Notes: generated from the sequence alone by a model not told the origin. 64,000 bases of DNA from Mycolicibacterium sp. lyk4-40-TYG-92 (GCF_030209435.1 NZ_JARVRX010000011.1:186001-250000); one strand, 5' to 3'; numbered from the stretch's first letter, positions 42,055 through 51,940 are shown. Program-made: numbers and translations.

Positions 42055-42471
42055 ATGGCCGAGGATGTATCGAAATCAAAGGCCGCCCTGGCCGGCCGCA
42101 CCACACCGGAGAAGGTCGGCCTCGGGCTGAGCGCCATTCTCTTCCTGTTCCTGCTGGCCGATGCCATCCCGAAGATTCTCGGGGTGGAGTTCGCGCGCAC
42201 CGCGACCGAGGGACTCGGCTTCCCGCCGTATCAGACGTACGTCATCGGATGGGTCCTGCTGGCCTGCGTCATCGCGTGGGTGATCCCCCGCACCGCAGTG
42301 CTGGGCGCGGTCGGACTGACGGCCTATCTCGGCGGCGCCGTGACCATCGACATGCACCACGAGGCGTGGTTCCCGGTGGTATTCGCGGTGACCTTCGGAT
42401 TGCTCATCTGGGCCGCTCTCATCCTGCGGCGTCCCGCGCTACTCAAGGTGCTGGTCGACGGGGACGAGTAG
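42055..42471 (+). CDS. DoxX-like membrane protein, 138 aa
   Basis: Four membrane helices: about 21-43 (VGLGLSAILFLFLLADAIPKI), 58-77, 83-99 and 104-125. The pattern LADAIPKIL and ALxTAYLGGAVT fits the DoxX/DUF4345-like group. It sits 52 bases before purL in the same direction and could be co-transcribed. Function unknown. Confidence 0.78.
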   Translation: MAEDVSKSKAALAGRTTPEKVGLGLSAILFLFLLADAIPKILGVEFARTATEGLGFPPYQTYVIGWVLLACVIAWVIPRTAVLGAVGLTAYLGGAVTIDMHHEAWFPVVFAVTFGLLIWAALILRRPALLKVLVDGDE

Positions 42472-42522
42472 CCGGCGTTCGCCGTGGCGGGCGGGCCAGT
42501 TCGGCAACGGTAGACTCTCTGC

Positions 42523-44811
42523 GTGACGTCCTCGGTCGATACCGTCAATAACGCGACTACCACGCCCGATCAGCCGCAGCCGTATCGCGAGCTCGGTCTC
42601 AAGGATGACGAGTACCAGCGCATCCGCGAGATCCTCGGCCGTCGGCCCACCGACGCCGAGCTGGCCATGTACTCGGTGATGTGGAGCGAGCACTGCTCCT
42701 ACAAGTCCTCCAAGGTGCATCTGCGCTACTTCGGTGAGACCACCACCGACGAGATGCGCGCCGGCATGCTGGCCGGTATCGGCGAGAACGCCGGCGTCGT
42801 CGACATCGGCGACGGCTGGGCCGTCACCTTCAAGGTCGAATCGCACAACCACCCGTCGTACGTCGAGCCCTATCAGGGCGCGGCCACCGGCGTCGGCGGC
42901 ATCGTGCGCGACATCATGGCCATGGGCGCCCGCCCGGTCGCCGTCATGGACCAGCTGCGCTTCGGTGCGGCCGACGCGCCCGACACCCGCCGCGTGCTCG
43001 ACGGCGTCGTCCGCGGTGTCGGTGGCTACGGCAACTCGCTGGGCCTGCCGAACATCGGCGGCGAGACGATCTTCGACCCGTCCTACGCCGGCAACCCGCT
43101 GGTGAACGCCCTCTGCGTGGGCGCGCTGCGGGTCGAGGACCTGCACCTGGCCTTCGCGTCCGGCACCGGCAACAAGATCATCCTGTTCGGCGCTCGCACG
43201 GGCCTCGACGGCATCGGCGGCGTCTCCGTGCTGGCCTCGGACACCTTCTCGGGCGACGAGTCCGGCGCCGGCCGCAAGAAGCTGCCGAGCGTTCAGGTCG
43301 GCGACCCGTTCACCGAGAAGGTGCTCATCGAGTGCTGTCTCGAGCTGTATGCCGCGCACCTCGTGGTCGGCATCCAGGACCTCGGTGGCGCCGGATTGTC
43401 CTGCGCCACTTCGGAACTGGCGTCCGCTGGCGACGGCGGCATGCACATCGACCTCGACAAGGTGCCGCTGCGCGCAACGGGTATGACCCCCGCCGAGGTG
43501 CTCTCCAGTGAGTCGCAGGAGCGCATGTGCGCCGTCGTGACGCCGGAGAACGTCGACGCCTTCATGGCCGTCTGCCGCAAGTGGGACGTGCTGGCCACCG
43601 TCATCGGTGAGGTCACCGACGGCGACCGGCTGAAGATCAGCTGGCACGGCGAGACCGTCGTCGACGTGCCGCCGCGCACCGTCGCCCACGAGGGCCCGGT
43701 GTACAACCGGCCCGTGGCGCGCCCCGACACCCAGGACGCGCTGATCGCCGACACCTCCGCCAATCTGCCCCGGCCCAAGACCGGCGACGAGCTGCGCGCC
43801 ACCCTGCTGCAGTTGCTCGGCAGCCCGCACCTGTGCAGCCGCGCCTTCATCACCGAGCAGTACGACCGCTACGTCCGCGGCAACACCGTCCTCGCCGAGC
43901 ACGCCGACGGCGGCGTCCTGCGCATCGACGAGGCCACCGGCCGTGGCATCGCGGTGTCGACCGACGCGTCGGGCCGCTACACGCAGCTGGACCCGTACAC
44001 CGGCGCACAGCTGGCGCTGGCCGAGGCCTACCGCAACGTCGCGGTCACCGGCGCGACGCCCGTCGCCGTCACCAACTGCCTCAACTTCGGCTCGCCGGAG
44101 GACCCGGGCGTCATGTGGCAGTTCTCGCAGGCCGTCCGCGGCCTCGCCGATGGCTGTGCGGCACTTGGCATTCCGGTCACGGGCGGCAACGTCAGCTTCT
44201 ACAACCAGACCGGCTCGACCGCGATCCTGCCGACGCCGGTGGTGGGCGTGCTCGGCGTGATCGATGACGTGCACCGCCGCATCCCGACCGGAATCGGCCT
44301 GGAACCGGGCGAGACGCTGATCCTGCTGGGCGACACGTACGACGAGTTCGACGGCTCTGTCTGGGCGCAGGTCACCGCCGACCACCTGGGTGGCGTGCCG
44401 CCTCGCGTGGATCTCAAGCGCGAGCAGCTGCTGTCCGAGGTGCTGACGGCCGGTTCGCGCGACGGCCTGATCTCGGCCGCGCACGACCTGTCCGAGGGCG
44501 GGCTCATCCAGGCCGTCGTCGAGGCCGCTCTGGCCGGCGAAACCGGTTGCCGCGTGCTGCTTCCCGAGGATTCGGATCCGTTTGTGCAGCTGTTCTCCGA
44601 GTCGTCGGGCCGGGTGCTGGTCGCGGTGCCGCGCACCGAGGAGAGTCGCTTCACGGCGATGTGCGAGGCCCGCGAACTGCCGGCCGTCCGCATCGGCGTG
44701 GTGGATCCGGGCAGCGACTCGGTGGAGGTGCAGGGTCAGTTCAGCATCACGCTGGATGAGCTGCGCACCACCTCCGAGAGCGTGCTGCCCGCCCTGTTCT
44801 CCCATGAGTGA
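42523..44811 (+). CDS. purL: FGAM synthase large subunit PurL (small-type)
   Basis: The 762-residue chain is the bacterial small PurL that needs separate PurS and PurQ. Motifs: WSEHCSYKSSK at about 47-57, ESHNHPSYVEPYQGAATGVGG at about 105-125, and QDLGGAGLSCATSELA at about 284-299; the repeated second half has GGNVSFYNQTG and LSEGGL. It makes FGAM from FGAR, ATP and ammonia. A dispersed palindrome follows directly. Confidence 0.97.
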   Translation: MTSSVDTVNNATTTPDQPQPYRELGLKDDEYQRIREILGRRPTDAELAMYSVMWSEHCSYKSSKVHLRYFGETTTDEMRAGMLAGIGENAGVVDIGDGWAVTFKVESHNHPSYVEPYQGAATGVGGIVRDIMAMGARPVAVMDQLRFGAADAPDTRRVLDGVVRGVGGYGNSLGLPNIGGETIFDPSYAGNPLVNALCVGALRVEDLHLAFASGTGNKIILFGARTGLDGIGGVSVLASDTFSGDESGAGRKKLPSVQVGDPFTEKVLIECCLELYAAHLVVGIQDLGGAGLSCATSELASAGDGGMHIDLDKVPLRATGMTPAEVLSSESQERMCAVVTPENVDAFMAVCRKWDVLATVIGEVTDGDRLKISWHGETVVDVPPRTVAHEGPVYNRPVARPDTQDALIADTSANLPRPKTGDELRATLLQLLGSPHLCSRAFITEQYDRYVRGNTVLAEHADGGVLRIDEATGRGIAVSTDASGRYTQLDPYTGAQLALAEAYRNVAVTGATPVAVTNCLNFGSPEDPGVMWQFSQAVRGLADGCAALGIPVTGGNVSFYNQTGSTAILPTPVVGVLGVIDDVHRRIPTGIGLEPGETLILLGDTYDEFDGSVWAQVTADHLGGVPPRVDLKREQLLSEVLTAGSRDGLISAAHDLSEGGLIQAVVEAALAGETGCRVLLPEDSDPFVQLFSESSGRVLVAVPRTEESRFTAMCEARELPAVRIGVVDPGSDSVEVQGQFSITLDELRTTSESVLPALFSHE

Positions 44812-44812
44812 T

Positions 44813-44855
44813 TTGTGCACGAAAATCCGCGCCGGCCGCGGAAAATCGTGCACGA
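44813..44855. repeat. Dispersed intergenic palindrome, TTGTGCACGA family, copy 2
   Basis: TTGTGCACGA...TCGTGCACGA with inner CCGCG/CGCGG and facing AAAA tracts, nearly identical to 26285-26327. It lies between the purL stop and the sterol-carrier-like gene, both rightward. Confidence 0.8.
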
Positions 44856-44864
44856 ATCGCTGAG

Positions 44865-45245
44865 ATGGTGACGCGCAAGGCGCCCGACCCGGCGGCGACC
44901 CGCGCGGCGGTGTTGCAGGTCGCCGACTGGCTGCGCGACGAGCGGGCCGAGGCGCCACCGCGGGCCGCGATCGCGGAGGCCGTCCGGCTGACGGCGCGCA
45001 CGCTGGCGGCCGTCGCGCCCGGCGCGAGCGTGGAGGTCCGCGTTCCGCCTTTCGTTGCGGTGCAGTGCATTTCGGGCCTCAGTCACACCCGTGGCAATCC
45101 GCCCAACGTCGTCGAGACGGACCCGCGCACGTGGCTGCTACTGGCCACCGGGCTGTTGTCGCTCGACGACGCGGCGGGCGTCATCGGGATGTCCGGGTCG
45201 CGGGCGCCGGAGATCGGCCCGTGGCTGCCGCTGGTCGACCTGTAG
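44865..45245 (+). CDS. Sterol-carrier-family-like conserved protein, 126 aa
   Basis: The start ATG 44865 gives MVTRKAPDPAATRAAVLQVADWL and a region APGASVEVRVPPFVAVQCISG, followed by GNPPNVVETDPRTWLLLATGLLSLDDA. This is the short 'sterol carrier family protein' found beside purL/purF in mycobacteria (Rv0807 from memory). It resembles the SCP2-like domain of the maleylpyruvate isomerase family; ligand and role are unknown. Confidence 0.78.
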   Translation: MVTRKAPDPAATRAAVLQVADWLRDERAEAPPRAAIAEAVRLTARTLAAVAPGASVEVRVPPFVAVQCISGLSHTRGNPPNVVETDPRTWLLLATGLLSLDDAAGVIGMSGSRAPEIGPWLPLVDL

Positions 45246-45248
45246 CGC

Positions 45249-46601
45249 TCACTTGAAGAACGGGTACTCCTGAACCCAGTGGAAACCCCTGTTGCGCAAG
45301 GTGAATCGGTCGAGATCGACCTGATCGAGGGTGATCTGTACCGGACGGCCGTGCAGCGTGCCGGTCAGCTGCAGCTGCTGGGCCGAGGGGCGTGACACCT
45401 TGAGGTCGGCCAGCGTGGCACCGCCGGGTTCCGTCGCCTTGATGGTGTCGGAACTGATGGTGGCGGCCGTGTTCACCAGCTCGCCGTTCATCCGCTGGTA
45501 CGTCAGTGCGCCGTCCTTCTCGAAAACCAGGCGTTGCCAACGGGTCTGATCGGTCGTCAGGGGTGGCAACGGCCTGCCGTCCACGCTGAACTCCCGCACC
45601 GACCAGATGCCGTACAGCTCAGGCTTGGCGTGGCCGCCGCCGTAGGCGTGCCACGCCTGCCAGCTGCTCCAGGCGCAGCCGATGAGGATCCACAGTCCCA
45701 GCGCGGCCTGCACGGTGGCGGCTCGGCGATTGGCCCGCTCGGAGCTGAACAGGGCGGGTTGGCTGACCGGCTCCGACGGGCGTTGCAGGACAAACAGGTC
45801 CAGCAGCCGGCGCAGCTGCGGGGCGAGGAGCACCAGGCTCATCAGCAGCAGATGTCCCGACAGGATCTTGACCGGCACATCGAAGGTCATGTTCAACAGG
45901 AACACCTGGGCCATGCTGGCCAGCCCGAGCAGCGTCCCCAGGGTCGCGGTACGCGGCAGGAACATGAGCAACCCGGCCAGCACCTCGACGGCGCCGAGCG
46001 TCATCTCGTACGGGTGCGAGCTGCCCACCTGCAGCCACAGCACCGACGTCGGGCTCAAGTCCCCGTAGGACCGCAGCAACGCGCTCGGCGGCGGCGTCGG
46101 CATCTGGGTGGGCACCAGTTTGGCGAACCCGTAGAACAGCATCTGCCCGGCGACGCACAGCCGCACGAACGTCAGAAACCACGCCGACAGCCGCGCGTAG
46201 TCGGGCCGCTGCCGGTCCACCAGCGTCCACACCGCGGTCCCGACGGCTGCGACCACCAGTAGGCAGAACACCAGCACCCAGATGGCGGCCTGGTCGCCGC
46301 TGCCCGAGTCCGGGTGCAGCACCGCCTCGGCGCCGAAGACCTCGCGGCCGACCCAGGTGAGCGCCGGGCCCAGCACCGTCATCTGCCACATCACCGCTTG
46401 CTCCGGCAGCCACTGGCCCACGATCCCGAAGAACGCGAAGGTGATCTGCGCGAACAACACACAGAACAGGCCGAAGTACAGGAAACACCACCTGAATGCG
46501 ATCTTCGTCACTGCGGACCATGGCCGGGTCGGGTCGGCGGCGACGGGATCTGGGGCGGCAGTACCGGGACACTCGGAAAGTTGGCTGGCCATGAAATCCA
46601 T
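45249..46601 (-). CDS. DoxX/HTTM-like membrane protein with C-terminal beta domain, 450 aa
   Basis: Residues 30-300 contain about seven membrane helices, including FRWCFLYFGLFCVLFAQITFAFF and MLFYGFAKLVPTQ with DoxX-like GFAK; GAVEVLAGLLMFLPRTATLG is the central DoxX element. After a further helix near 320-340 (AALGLWILIGCAWSSW) the last 110 residues form a beta-rich, exposed domain (YGIWSVREFSVDGR..., LQLTGTLHGRPV). Starts ATG 46601 or 46592. The beta domain looks like a lipocalin-like or membrane-associated sensor; function unknown. Confidence 0.78.
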   Translation of the reverse strand: MDFMASQLSECPGTAAPDPVAADPTRPWSAVTKIAFRWCFLYFGLFCVLFAQITFAFFGIVGQWLPEQAVMWQMTVLGPALTWVGREVFGAEAVLHPDSGSGDQAAIWVLVFCLLVVAAVGTAVWTLVDRQRPDYARLSAWFLTFVRLCVAGQMLFYGFAKLVPTQMPTPPPSALLRSYGDLSPTSVLWLQVGSSHPYEMTLGAVEVLAGLLMFLPRTATLGTLLGLASMAQVFLLNMTFDVPVKILSGHLLLMSLVLLAPQLRRLLDLFVLQRPSEPVSQPALFSSERANRRAATVQAALGLWILIGCAWSSWQAWHAYGGGHAKPELYGIWSVREFSVDGRPLPPLTTDQTRWQRLVFEKDGALTYQRMNGELVNTAATISSDTIKATEPGGATLADLKVSRPSAQQLQLTGTLHGRPVQITLDQVDLDRFTLRNRGFHWVQEYPFFK

Positions 46602-46811
46602 ATAAACAGCCGGACTGAAGTGGGCTGATGGGACGGCTCGCGGCCGGGCACGAAGCCGTTCGTGGCGCGCGAGCCGGGCCGGAAACGGACCCGACAAATG
46701 CGCCTCCGGTGAACGACGCGCCAACAGACGGGAGATTCGATTCCGTTTCGCGCCCAACGGGACCGTAGACTCGGACACGTCACCAACCGCCTCCCCGGGA
46801 GCAGCCCTATC

Positions 46812-48341
46812 GTGACCGAACAGACCGAGAACGAGCCACGCGAGGAATGCGGCGTATTCGGGGTCTGGGCCCCAGGCGAGGATGTGGCGAAGCTCACGTA
46901 CTACGGCCTCTATGCGCTGCAGCACAGAGGGCAGGAAGCAGCCGGCATCGCCGTCGCTGACGGATCTCAGATCCTGGTGTTCAAGGACCTCGGCCTGGTC
47001 AGTCAGGTGTTCGACGAGCAGACCCTCGCCGCCATGCACGGCCACGTCGCTGTCGGGCACTGCCGCTACTCCACCACCGGCTCCACCACGTGGGAGAACG
47101 CGCAGCCGGTGTTCCGTAACACCGCCGCCGGCACGGGCGTCGCGCTCGGCCACAACGGGAATCTGGTCAACACCGCCGAACTGGCTGCCCGGGCCCGCGA
47201 AGCCGGCCTGATCAACGCGCGGGGCCACGTCGCCGCCACCACCGACTCGGACATCCTGGGCGCCCTGCTCGCGCACGGCGCCGCCGACTCGAGCTTGGAA
47301 CAATCCGCGCTGGAACTGCTGCCGCAGGTCCGGGGCGCGTTCTGCCTGACCTTCATGGACGAGAACACCCTGTACGCCGCACGCGACCCCCACGGGGTGC
47401 GTCCGCTGTCCCTCGGCCGGCTGGACCGCGGCTGGGTCGTCGCCTCCGAGACCGCCGCGCTGGACATCGTCGGCGCCTCGTTCGTCCGCGACATCGAGCC
47501 CGGTGAGCTGCTGGCCATCGACGCCGACGGCGTGCGCTCCACCCGGTTCGCCAACCCCGAGCCCAAGAGCTGCGTCTTCGAGTACGTCTACCTGGCCCGC
47601 CCGGACAGCACCATCGCCGGCCGCTCGGTCCACGCCGCGCGCGTCGACATCGGCCGCCGGCTGGCCCAGGAGAAGCCCGTCGACGCCGACCTGGTCATCG
47701 GGGTGCCCGAATCAGGCGTGCCCGCGGCCGTCGGCTACGCGCAGGGCTCGGGTATCCCGTTCGGTCAGGGCCTCATGAAGAACGCCTACGTCGGGCGCAC
47801 CTTCATCCAGCCGTCGCAGACCATCCGTCAGCTCGGCATCCGGCTCAAGCTCAACCCGCTGAAGGAAGTCATCCGCGGCAAGCGGCTGATCGTCGTCGAC
47901 GACTCGATCGTCCGCGGCAACACCCAGCGCGCCCTGGTCCGCATGCTGCGAGAGGCCGGCGCCGTCGAGGTGCACGTGCGCATCGCGTCGCCGCCGGTGA
48001 AATGGCCGTGCTTCTACGGCATCGACTTCGCCACCCCGGCCGAGCTCATCGCCAACGCCAAGAGCACCGAGGCGAGCGAGGACGAGATGCTCGAGGCGGT
48101 CCGGCATGCGATCGGCGCCGACTCGCTGGGCTACATCAGCCGCCAGGGCATGATCGCCGCCACCGAGCAGCCCGCCACCCGGCTGTGCGCGGCCTGCTTC
48201 GACGGCAACTACCCGATCGAACTGCCAGGTGAAGCTGCCCTCGGCAAGAACGTCGTCGAGCACATGCTGGCGTCCGCGGCCCGCACCGGCCTGCCGCTGA
48301 CCGCCGACAACGACAACGCCTCAGCCCTGCGCCGTCCCTGA
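46812..48341 (+). CDS. purF: Amidophosphoribosyltransferase PurF
   Basis: The 509-residue class II amidotransferase has a short propeptide ending just before Cys13 (REECGVFG), the nucleophile after cleavage. The PRTase site is VVDDSIVRGNTQR near 360. Cys residues in KSCVFEY, WPCFYG and LCAACFDG match the 4Fe-4S ligands of the Bacillus-type enzyme. It makes 5-phosphoribosylamine, the committed step. It starts with GTG. Confidence 0.97.
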   Translation: MTEQTENEPREECGVFGVWAPGEDVAKLTYYGLYALQHRGQEAAGIAVADGSQILVFKDLGLVSQVFDEQTLAAMHGHVAVGHCRYSTTGSTTWENAQPVFRNTAAGTGVALGHNGNLVNTAELAARAREAGLINARGHVAATTDSDILGALLAHGAADSSLEQSALELLPQVRGAFCLTFMDENTLYAARDPHGVRPLSLGRLDRGWVVASETAALDIVGASFVRDIEPGELLAIDADGVRSTRFANPEPKSCVFEYVYLARPDSTIAGRSVHAARVDIGRRLAQEKPVDADLVIGVPESGVPAAVGYAQGSGIPFGQGLMKNAYVGRTFIQPSQTIRQLGIRLKLNPLKEVIRGKRLIVVDDSIVRGNTQRALVRMLREAGAVEVHVRIASPPVKWPCFYGIDFATPAELIANAKSTEASEDEMLEAVRHAIGADSLGYISRQGMIAATEQPATRLCAACFDGNYPIELPGEAALGKNVVEHMLASAARTGLPLTADNDNASALRRP

Positions 48342-48404
48342 CCTGACGGCCGTCAACAGGCGCGACGTGCATCCGCGAGGGTGCGACCGGTAGCCTTGGG
48401 GCCG

Positions 48405-49487
48405 ATGACTAGCCAGGATGAGCGAGCTGAATCGATTGGCGCCTCCTACGCTTCGGCGGGGGTTGACATCGAGGCAGGCGATCGCGCCGTCGAATTGTTC
48501 AAACCCCACGCGAAGAAGGCCACCCGCCCAGAGGTGCGGGGCGGCCTCGGAGGTTTCGCCGGGCTGTTCGGCCTGAAAGCCGGGTACCGCGAGCCGCTGC
48601 TGGCCTCGTCGACCGACGGTGTGGGCACCAAGCTCGCCGTGGCGCAGGCCATGGACAAACACGACACCGTCGGCATCGACCTCGTCGCGATGGTCGTGGA
48701 TGACCTCGTGGTGTGTGGCGCCGAGCCACTGTTCCTGCAGGACTACATCGCCGTGGGCCGCACCGTGCCCGAGCGGGTGGCCGAGATCGTCTCGGGCATC
48801 GCCGAAGGCTGCGTGCAGGCCGGCTGCGCGCTGCTGGGCGGTGAGACCGCCGAGCACCCGGGGCTGATGGAGCCCGACCACTACGACATCTCCGCGACCG
48901 GAGTCGGCGTCGTCGAGGCCGACGATCTGCTGGGCCCCGAGAACGTCCGCCCCGGCGACGTGATCATCGCCATGGCCGCCACCGGCCTGCACTCCAACGG
49001 CTACTCGCTGGCCCGCAAGGTGCTGCTCGAGATCGACCGCATGAGCCTGTCCGGACATGTCGAGGAGTTCGGCCGCACGCTCGGTGAAGAGCTGCTGGAG
49101 CCGACGCGCATTTACGCCAAGGACTGCCTGGCACTGGCCGCCGAGACCCAGGTGCGCACCTTCTGCCACGTCACCGGTGGCGGACTGGCCGGAAACCTGG
49201 AACGCGTCATCCCGCACGGCCTGACGGCCGAGATGGACCGCGGTACCTGGACGCCGGCACCGGTGTTCCAGATGATCGCCCAGCGCGGCCGCGTGGAGCG
49301 TGCCGAAATGGAGAAGACGTTCAACATGGGTGTCGGCATGGTCGCCGTCGTCGCGCCGGAGGACACCGACCGCGCGCTGGCGATTCTGACTGCCCGGCAC
49401 CTGGACTGCTGGACTCTGGGCACCGTGAACAAGGGTGGCAAGAGCAGCGTTCGCGCCGAGTTGGTGGGCCAGCACCCGCGCTTCTGA
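48405..49487 (+). CDS. purM: AIR synthetase PurM
   Basis: The 360-residue protein has SYASAGVDIEAGDRAVELFKP near the start, STDGVGTKLAVA at about 67-78, LLGGETAEHPG at about 146-156 and FNMGVGM at about 310-316. It closes the imidazole ring from FGAM. ATG 48405 follows the purF stop by 63 bases. It ends the purine genes in this window. Confidence 0.97.
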   Translation: MTSQDERAESIGASYASAGVDIEAGDRAVELFKPHAKKATRPEVRGGLGGFAGLFGLKAGYREPLLASSTDGVGTKLAVAQAMDKHDTVGIDLVAMVVDDLVVCGAEPLFLQDYIAVGRTVPERVAEIVSGIAEGCVQAGCALLGGETAEHPGLMEPDHYDISATGVGVVEADDLLGPENVRPGDVIIAMAATGLHSNGYSLARKVLLEIDRMSLSGHVEEFGRTLGEELLEPTRIYAKDCLALAAETQVRTFCHVTGGGLAGNLERVIPHGLTAEMDRGTWTPAPVFQMIAQRGRVERAEMEKTFNMGVGMVAVVAPEDTDRALAILTARHLDCWTLGTVNKGGKSSVRAELVGQHPRF

Positions 49488-49545
49488 CCTTCAGGTCTGC
49501 GCGGGGCTGGGCCTGCGGCCCTGGACTCAGGGCCGCTCGTGGGGT

Positions 49546-49752
49546 CTAGTGACGCCAGTCGTCCTCGGGTACGACCCAACGACCGTCTAGATCGTCGGCG
49601 TCGTCGTCCAAGTCGTTGTCGACGGCACTGCTGTAACCAACGGAGTCGTTCGAGAGCTCTCGTTGCAACCGAGTGAAATCGGTCTGCGGTGAGCTGTACT
49701 TAAGGTCTCGAGCAACCTTGGTCTGCTTTGCCTTTGCCCGGCCGCGGCCCAT
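49546..49752 (-). CDS. DUF3073 protein, 68 aa
   Basis: A small basic-then-acidic protein: MGRGRAKAKQTKVARDLKYSSP with a Lys/Arg-rich helix, a middle YSSAVDNDLDDDADDLD stretch, and ending WVVPEDDWRH. This is the actinobacterial DUF3073 pattern (Rv0810c from memory). The N-terminus suggests nucleic acid binding, but no function is known. Confidence 0.9.
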   Translation of the reverse strand: MGRGRAKAKQTKVARDLKYSSPQTDFTRLQRELSNDSVGYSSAVDNDLDDDADDLDGRWVVPEDDWRH

Positions 49753-49956
49753 AGGGGACCCCCTCGCGCAATAACGGAGCGGCCCGATGTGCAGGCGGCT
49801 CCGATCTGAGTGTTGTTTATTGTCCTGCCGTTAGCTTACCGTGCCCGGCGGTCTCATGCTGGCAGGCCACCCTCACCGGGGATCCGGAGGGCGGATAAGG
49901 CGAGCGGTCCAGGCGTGATGCAGGAAGACAGGGGACAACTGGCACACCGACGGCGC
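49753..49956. other. Gap between DUF3073 and ygfZ genes
   Basis: 204 bases without a supported gene. On the minus strand TAAGCT near 49838 could be a -10 element for the DUF3073 gene, and a few short inverted repeats occur, none strong. The region also includes the terminal sequence after ygfZ. Confidence 0.4.
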
Positions 49957-51021
49957 CTACCGGGCGCCGCCGCGCAGCCGGTCCACCGCGGCCCGGCCCG
50001 CACCGGCGGACGTGTCCGCTCCCGGCAGCGAGTCCGCGTCGATCGCGGCGGGCACCTGGGCGTCGCCGCCGGTGGTCAGCTCGGTATCGGCCGGAACGCC
50101 GCGCTTGAGCAGCGCCAGCGCGATCGGGCCCAGGTCCACATGCTCCGCGACGGTGCCCACCCGGCCGATCGTCCGGCCACCGGCAAGCACCGGATCACCC
50201 GTCGCGGGACGGTCGTCACCGCCATCGAGATGCAGCAGCACCAGCATGCGGGGCGGCTTGCCCAGATTGTGGACGCGCGCGACGGTCTCCTGGCCGCGAT
50301 AGCAGCCCTTGTCCAGATGCACGGCGCCAACGCTCGGCCCGCCGATCCAGCCGACCTCATGCGGAATCGTGCGCTCATCGGTGTCGACGCCCAGCCGCGG
50401 TCGCAGCGCCGCCACCCGAAGCGCCTCGTAGGCCCACAGCCCGGCCGGCCGGACGCCGGCGTCCAGCAGCCGCTGCCGCCACGCTGCGGCATCGGCCCGC
50501 GGCACCACCAGTTCGATCTCCTGCGGGCCCAGCCGACGCACGAAACCGCCCTGGGGCAGTGCGGCCGCGGTCCACTCGGTATCCGGGGTCGGCAGATCCA
50601 GCTGGTTGACGGCGGGCCCGAGCAGTGAGAGCACCGCGAGGTCGGCCGGGTTCACCTCGACCTTCGACCAGAACACCATCTTGCGGAGGAAGTCGGCGAG
50701 CGGCTGCCCGCGCCACGACTCGGTGTCCAGCGTGGTGACGCCGCCGAGCTCGGTCTGCAGCCAGTGGTCCTCGACCCGGCCCTGTCCGTCCAGGCTCAGG
50801 TTCTGGACGACGGACCCCTCCGGCAGCGAGCTGACGTGCTGGCTCGAGATGGTGTGCAGCCAGCCCTGGCGGTCATCGCCGGTGAGCTCGATGGTCGCGC
50901 GGTGGCCGCGGTCCACAATGATCGCGTCGACGGCCGCACTGCGCTGCTCCCCGAGCGGGTCGCCGTAGTGCCAGACGGCGCCGGCGTCGGGTCCGGATTC
51001 GGGGGCGGGAACTGCACTCAT
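49957..51021 (-). CDS. ygfZ: Folate-dependent Fe-S cluster repair protein YgfZ
   Basis: The 354-residue GcvT-like protein contains the family signature KGCYRGQETVAR at about 239-250 and a C-terminal beta-barrel. YgfZ proteins use tetrahydrofolate to support assembly or repair of certain Fe-S enzymes. It diverges from pabC (folate synthesis), 40 bases away, which is a sensible functional pairing. From memory Rv0811c. Confidence 0.93.
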   Translation of the reverse strand: MSAVPAPESGPDAGAVWHYGDPLGEQRSAAVDAIIVDRGHRATIELTGDDRQGWLHTISSQHVSSLPEGSVVQNLSLDGQGRVEDHWLQTELGGVTTLDTESWRGQPLADFLRKMVFWSKVEVNPADLAVLSLLGPAVNQLDLPTPDTEWTAAALPQGGFVRRLGPQEIELVVPRADAAAWRQRLLDAGVRPAGLWAYEALRVAALRPRLGVDTDERTIPHEVGWIGGPSVGAVHLDKGCYRGQETVARVHNLGKPPRMLVLLHLDGGDDRPATGDPVLAGGRTIGRVGTVAEHVDLGPIALALLKRGVPADTELTTGGDAQVPAAIDADSLPGADTSAGAGRAAVDRLRGGAR

Positions 51022-51061
51022 GCTTCGAGCCTAGTTCGCGCGCCCGACTAGCCTTCTGGCC

Positions 51062-51880
51062 GTGACCACCAGGCCGACCGTCCCGCCGCCCATCGTCGTC
51101 GCGGTCGACGGCTGCCGGGCCTCGATTCGCGCCGACGATCCGGTGTTCTCCCGCGGCGACGGGGTCTTCGAGACGGCGTTGGTGCGCGACGGCGTCGTGG
51201 TCCTGTTCGACGAGCACCTGACGCGGTTGGCGGGGTCGGCCGCGCTGGCGGGCCTGCCGTGTCCCGACGCCGTCAGGTGGCGGACGGCGGTGTCGGCCGG
51301 AATCGGCCAGTGGCCGGGTGGGGAAGCGGTGCTGCGGCTCGTGCTGGGCCGCGGCAGCGACGCTGCGGTCGCCTTCGTGATGGTCTCGGCCGTGCCGGCG
51401 CGCGCTGCCGCAGCCCGTCGGGACGGCGTCGCGGCGGTGACGCTGGTGCGGCCGCCCTGGCCGCTCGCCGCGGCGAAGTCGCTGTCCTATGCGGCGAACG
51501 TGGCCGCGCTACGCCATGCCGAACTGGCCGGCGCCGGCGACGCCGTGTTCGTCGACGCGACGGGCGCGGTGCTCGAAGGACCACGGTCGGCCGTCGTTCT
51601 GGCGGTTGCTGGTTCAGCGGGCGAACCGGTTCTGGTGACGCCCGATGCGTCGTCGATCCTGCCGTCGACCACACAGCGTGCGCTGTTCGCGGCCGCCGCG
51701 ACACGCGGGATCGACTGCGTGTACCGGCGCGTGACGGTACACGATTTGATTGCGGCACAAGGTGTTTGGCTGCTGTCGGCGATCACGCTGGCGGCGCGGG
51801 TGCACACCCTGGACGGGCGGGCGCTGGCGCGTTCACCGTTCGAGACCCTGATTGCCGAGCTGATCGACGGGCAGATCTGA
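51062..51880 (+). CDS. pabC: Aminodeoxychorismate lyase PabC (PLP class IV)
   Basis: The 272-residue protein has the class IV aminotransferase fold: SRGDGVFETALVRDG at about 30-44 and the PLP Lys in AAAKSLSYAANVAAL near 140. It lacks the usual C-terminal substrate motif spelled exactly, but the context beside the folate-linked ygfZ favours aminodeoxychorismate lyase over a D-amino-acid or branched-chain aminotransferase. It starts with GTG. From memory Rv0812. Confidence 0.82.
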   Translation: MTTRPTVPPPIVVAVDGCRASIRADDPVFSRGDGVFETALVRDGVVVLFDEHLTRLAGSAALAGLPCPDAVRWRTAVSAGIGQWPGGEAVLRLVLGRGSDAAVAFVMVSAVPARAAAARRDGVAAVTLVRPPWPLAAAKSLSYAANVAALRHAELAGAGDAVFVDATGAVLEGPRSAVVLAVAGSAGEPVLVTPDASSILPSTTQRALFAAAATRGIDCVYRRVTVHDLIAAQGVWLLSAITLAARVHTLDGRALARSPFETLIAELIDGQI

Positions 51881-51940
51881 GCCCGAGAAAAAACGGTTGT
51901 CGAGGCTCAGAGCCGGGAGTACGGTCGCACGTACACAGGG

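Noticed and set aside
42439..44958. 839-codon open frame on the minus strand
   Set aside because: Complement of purL; no motif and no start signal.
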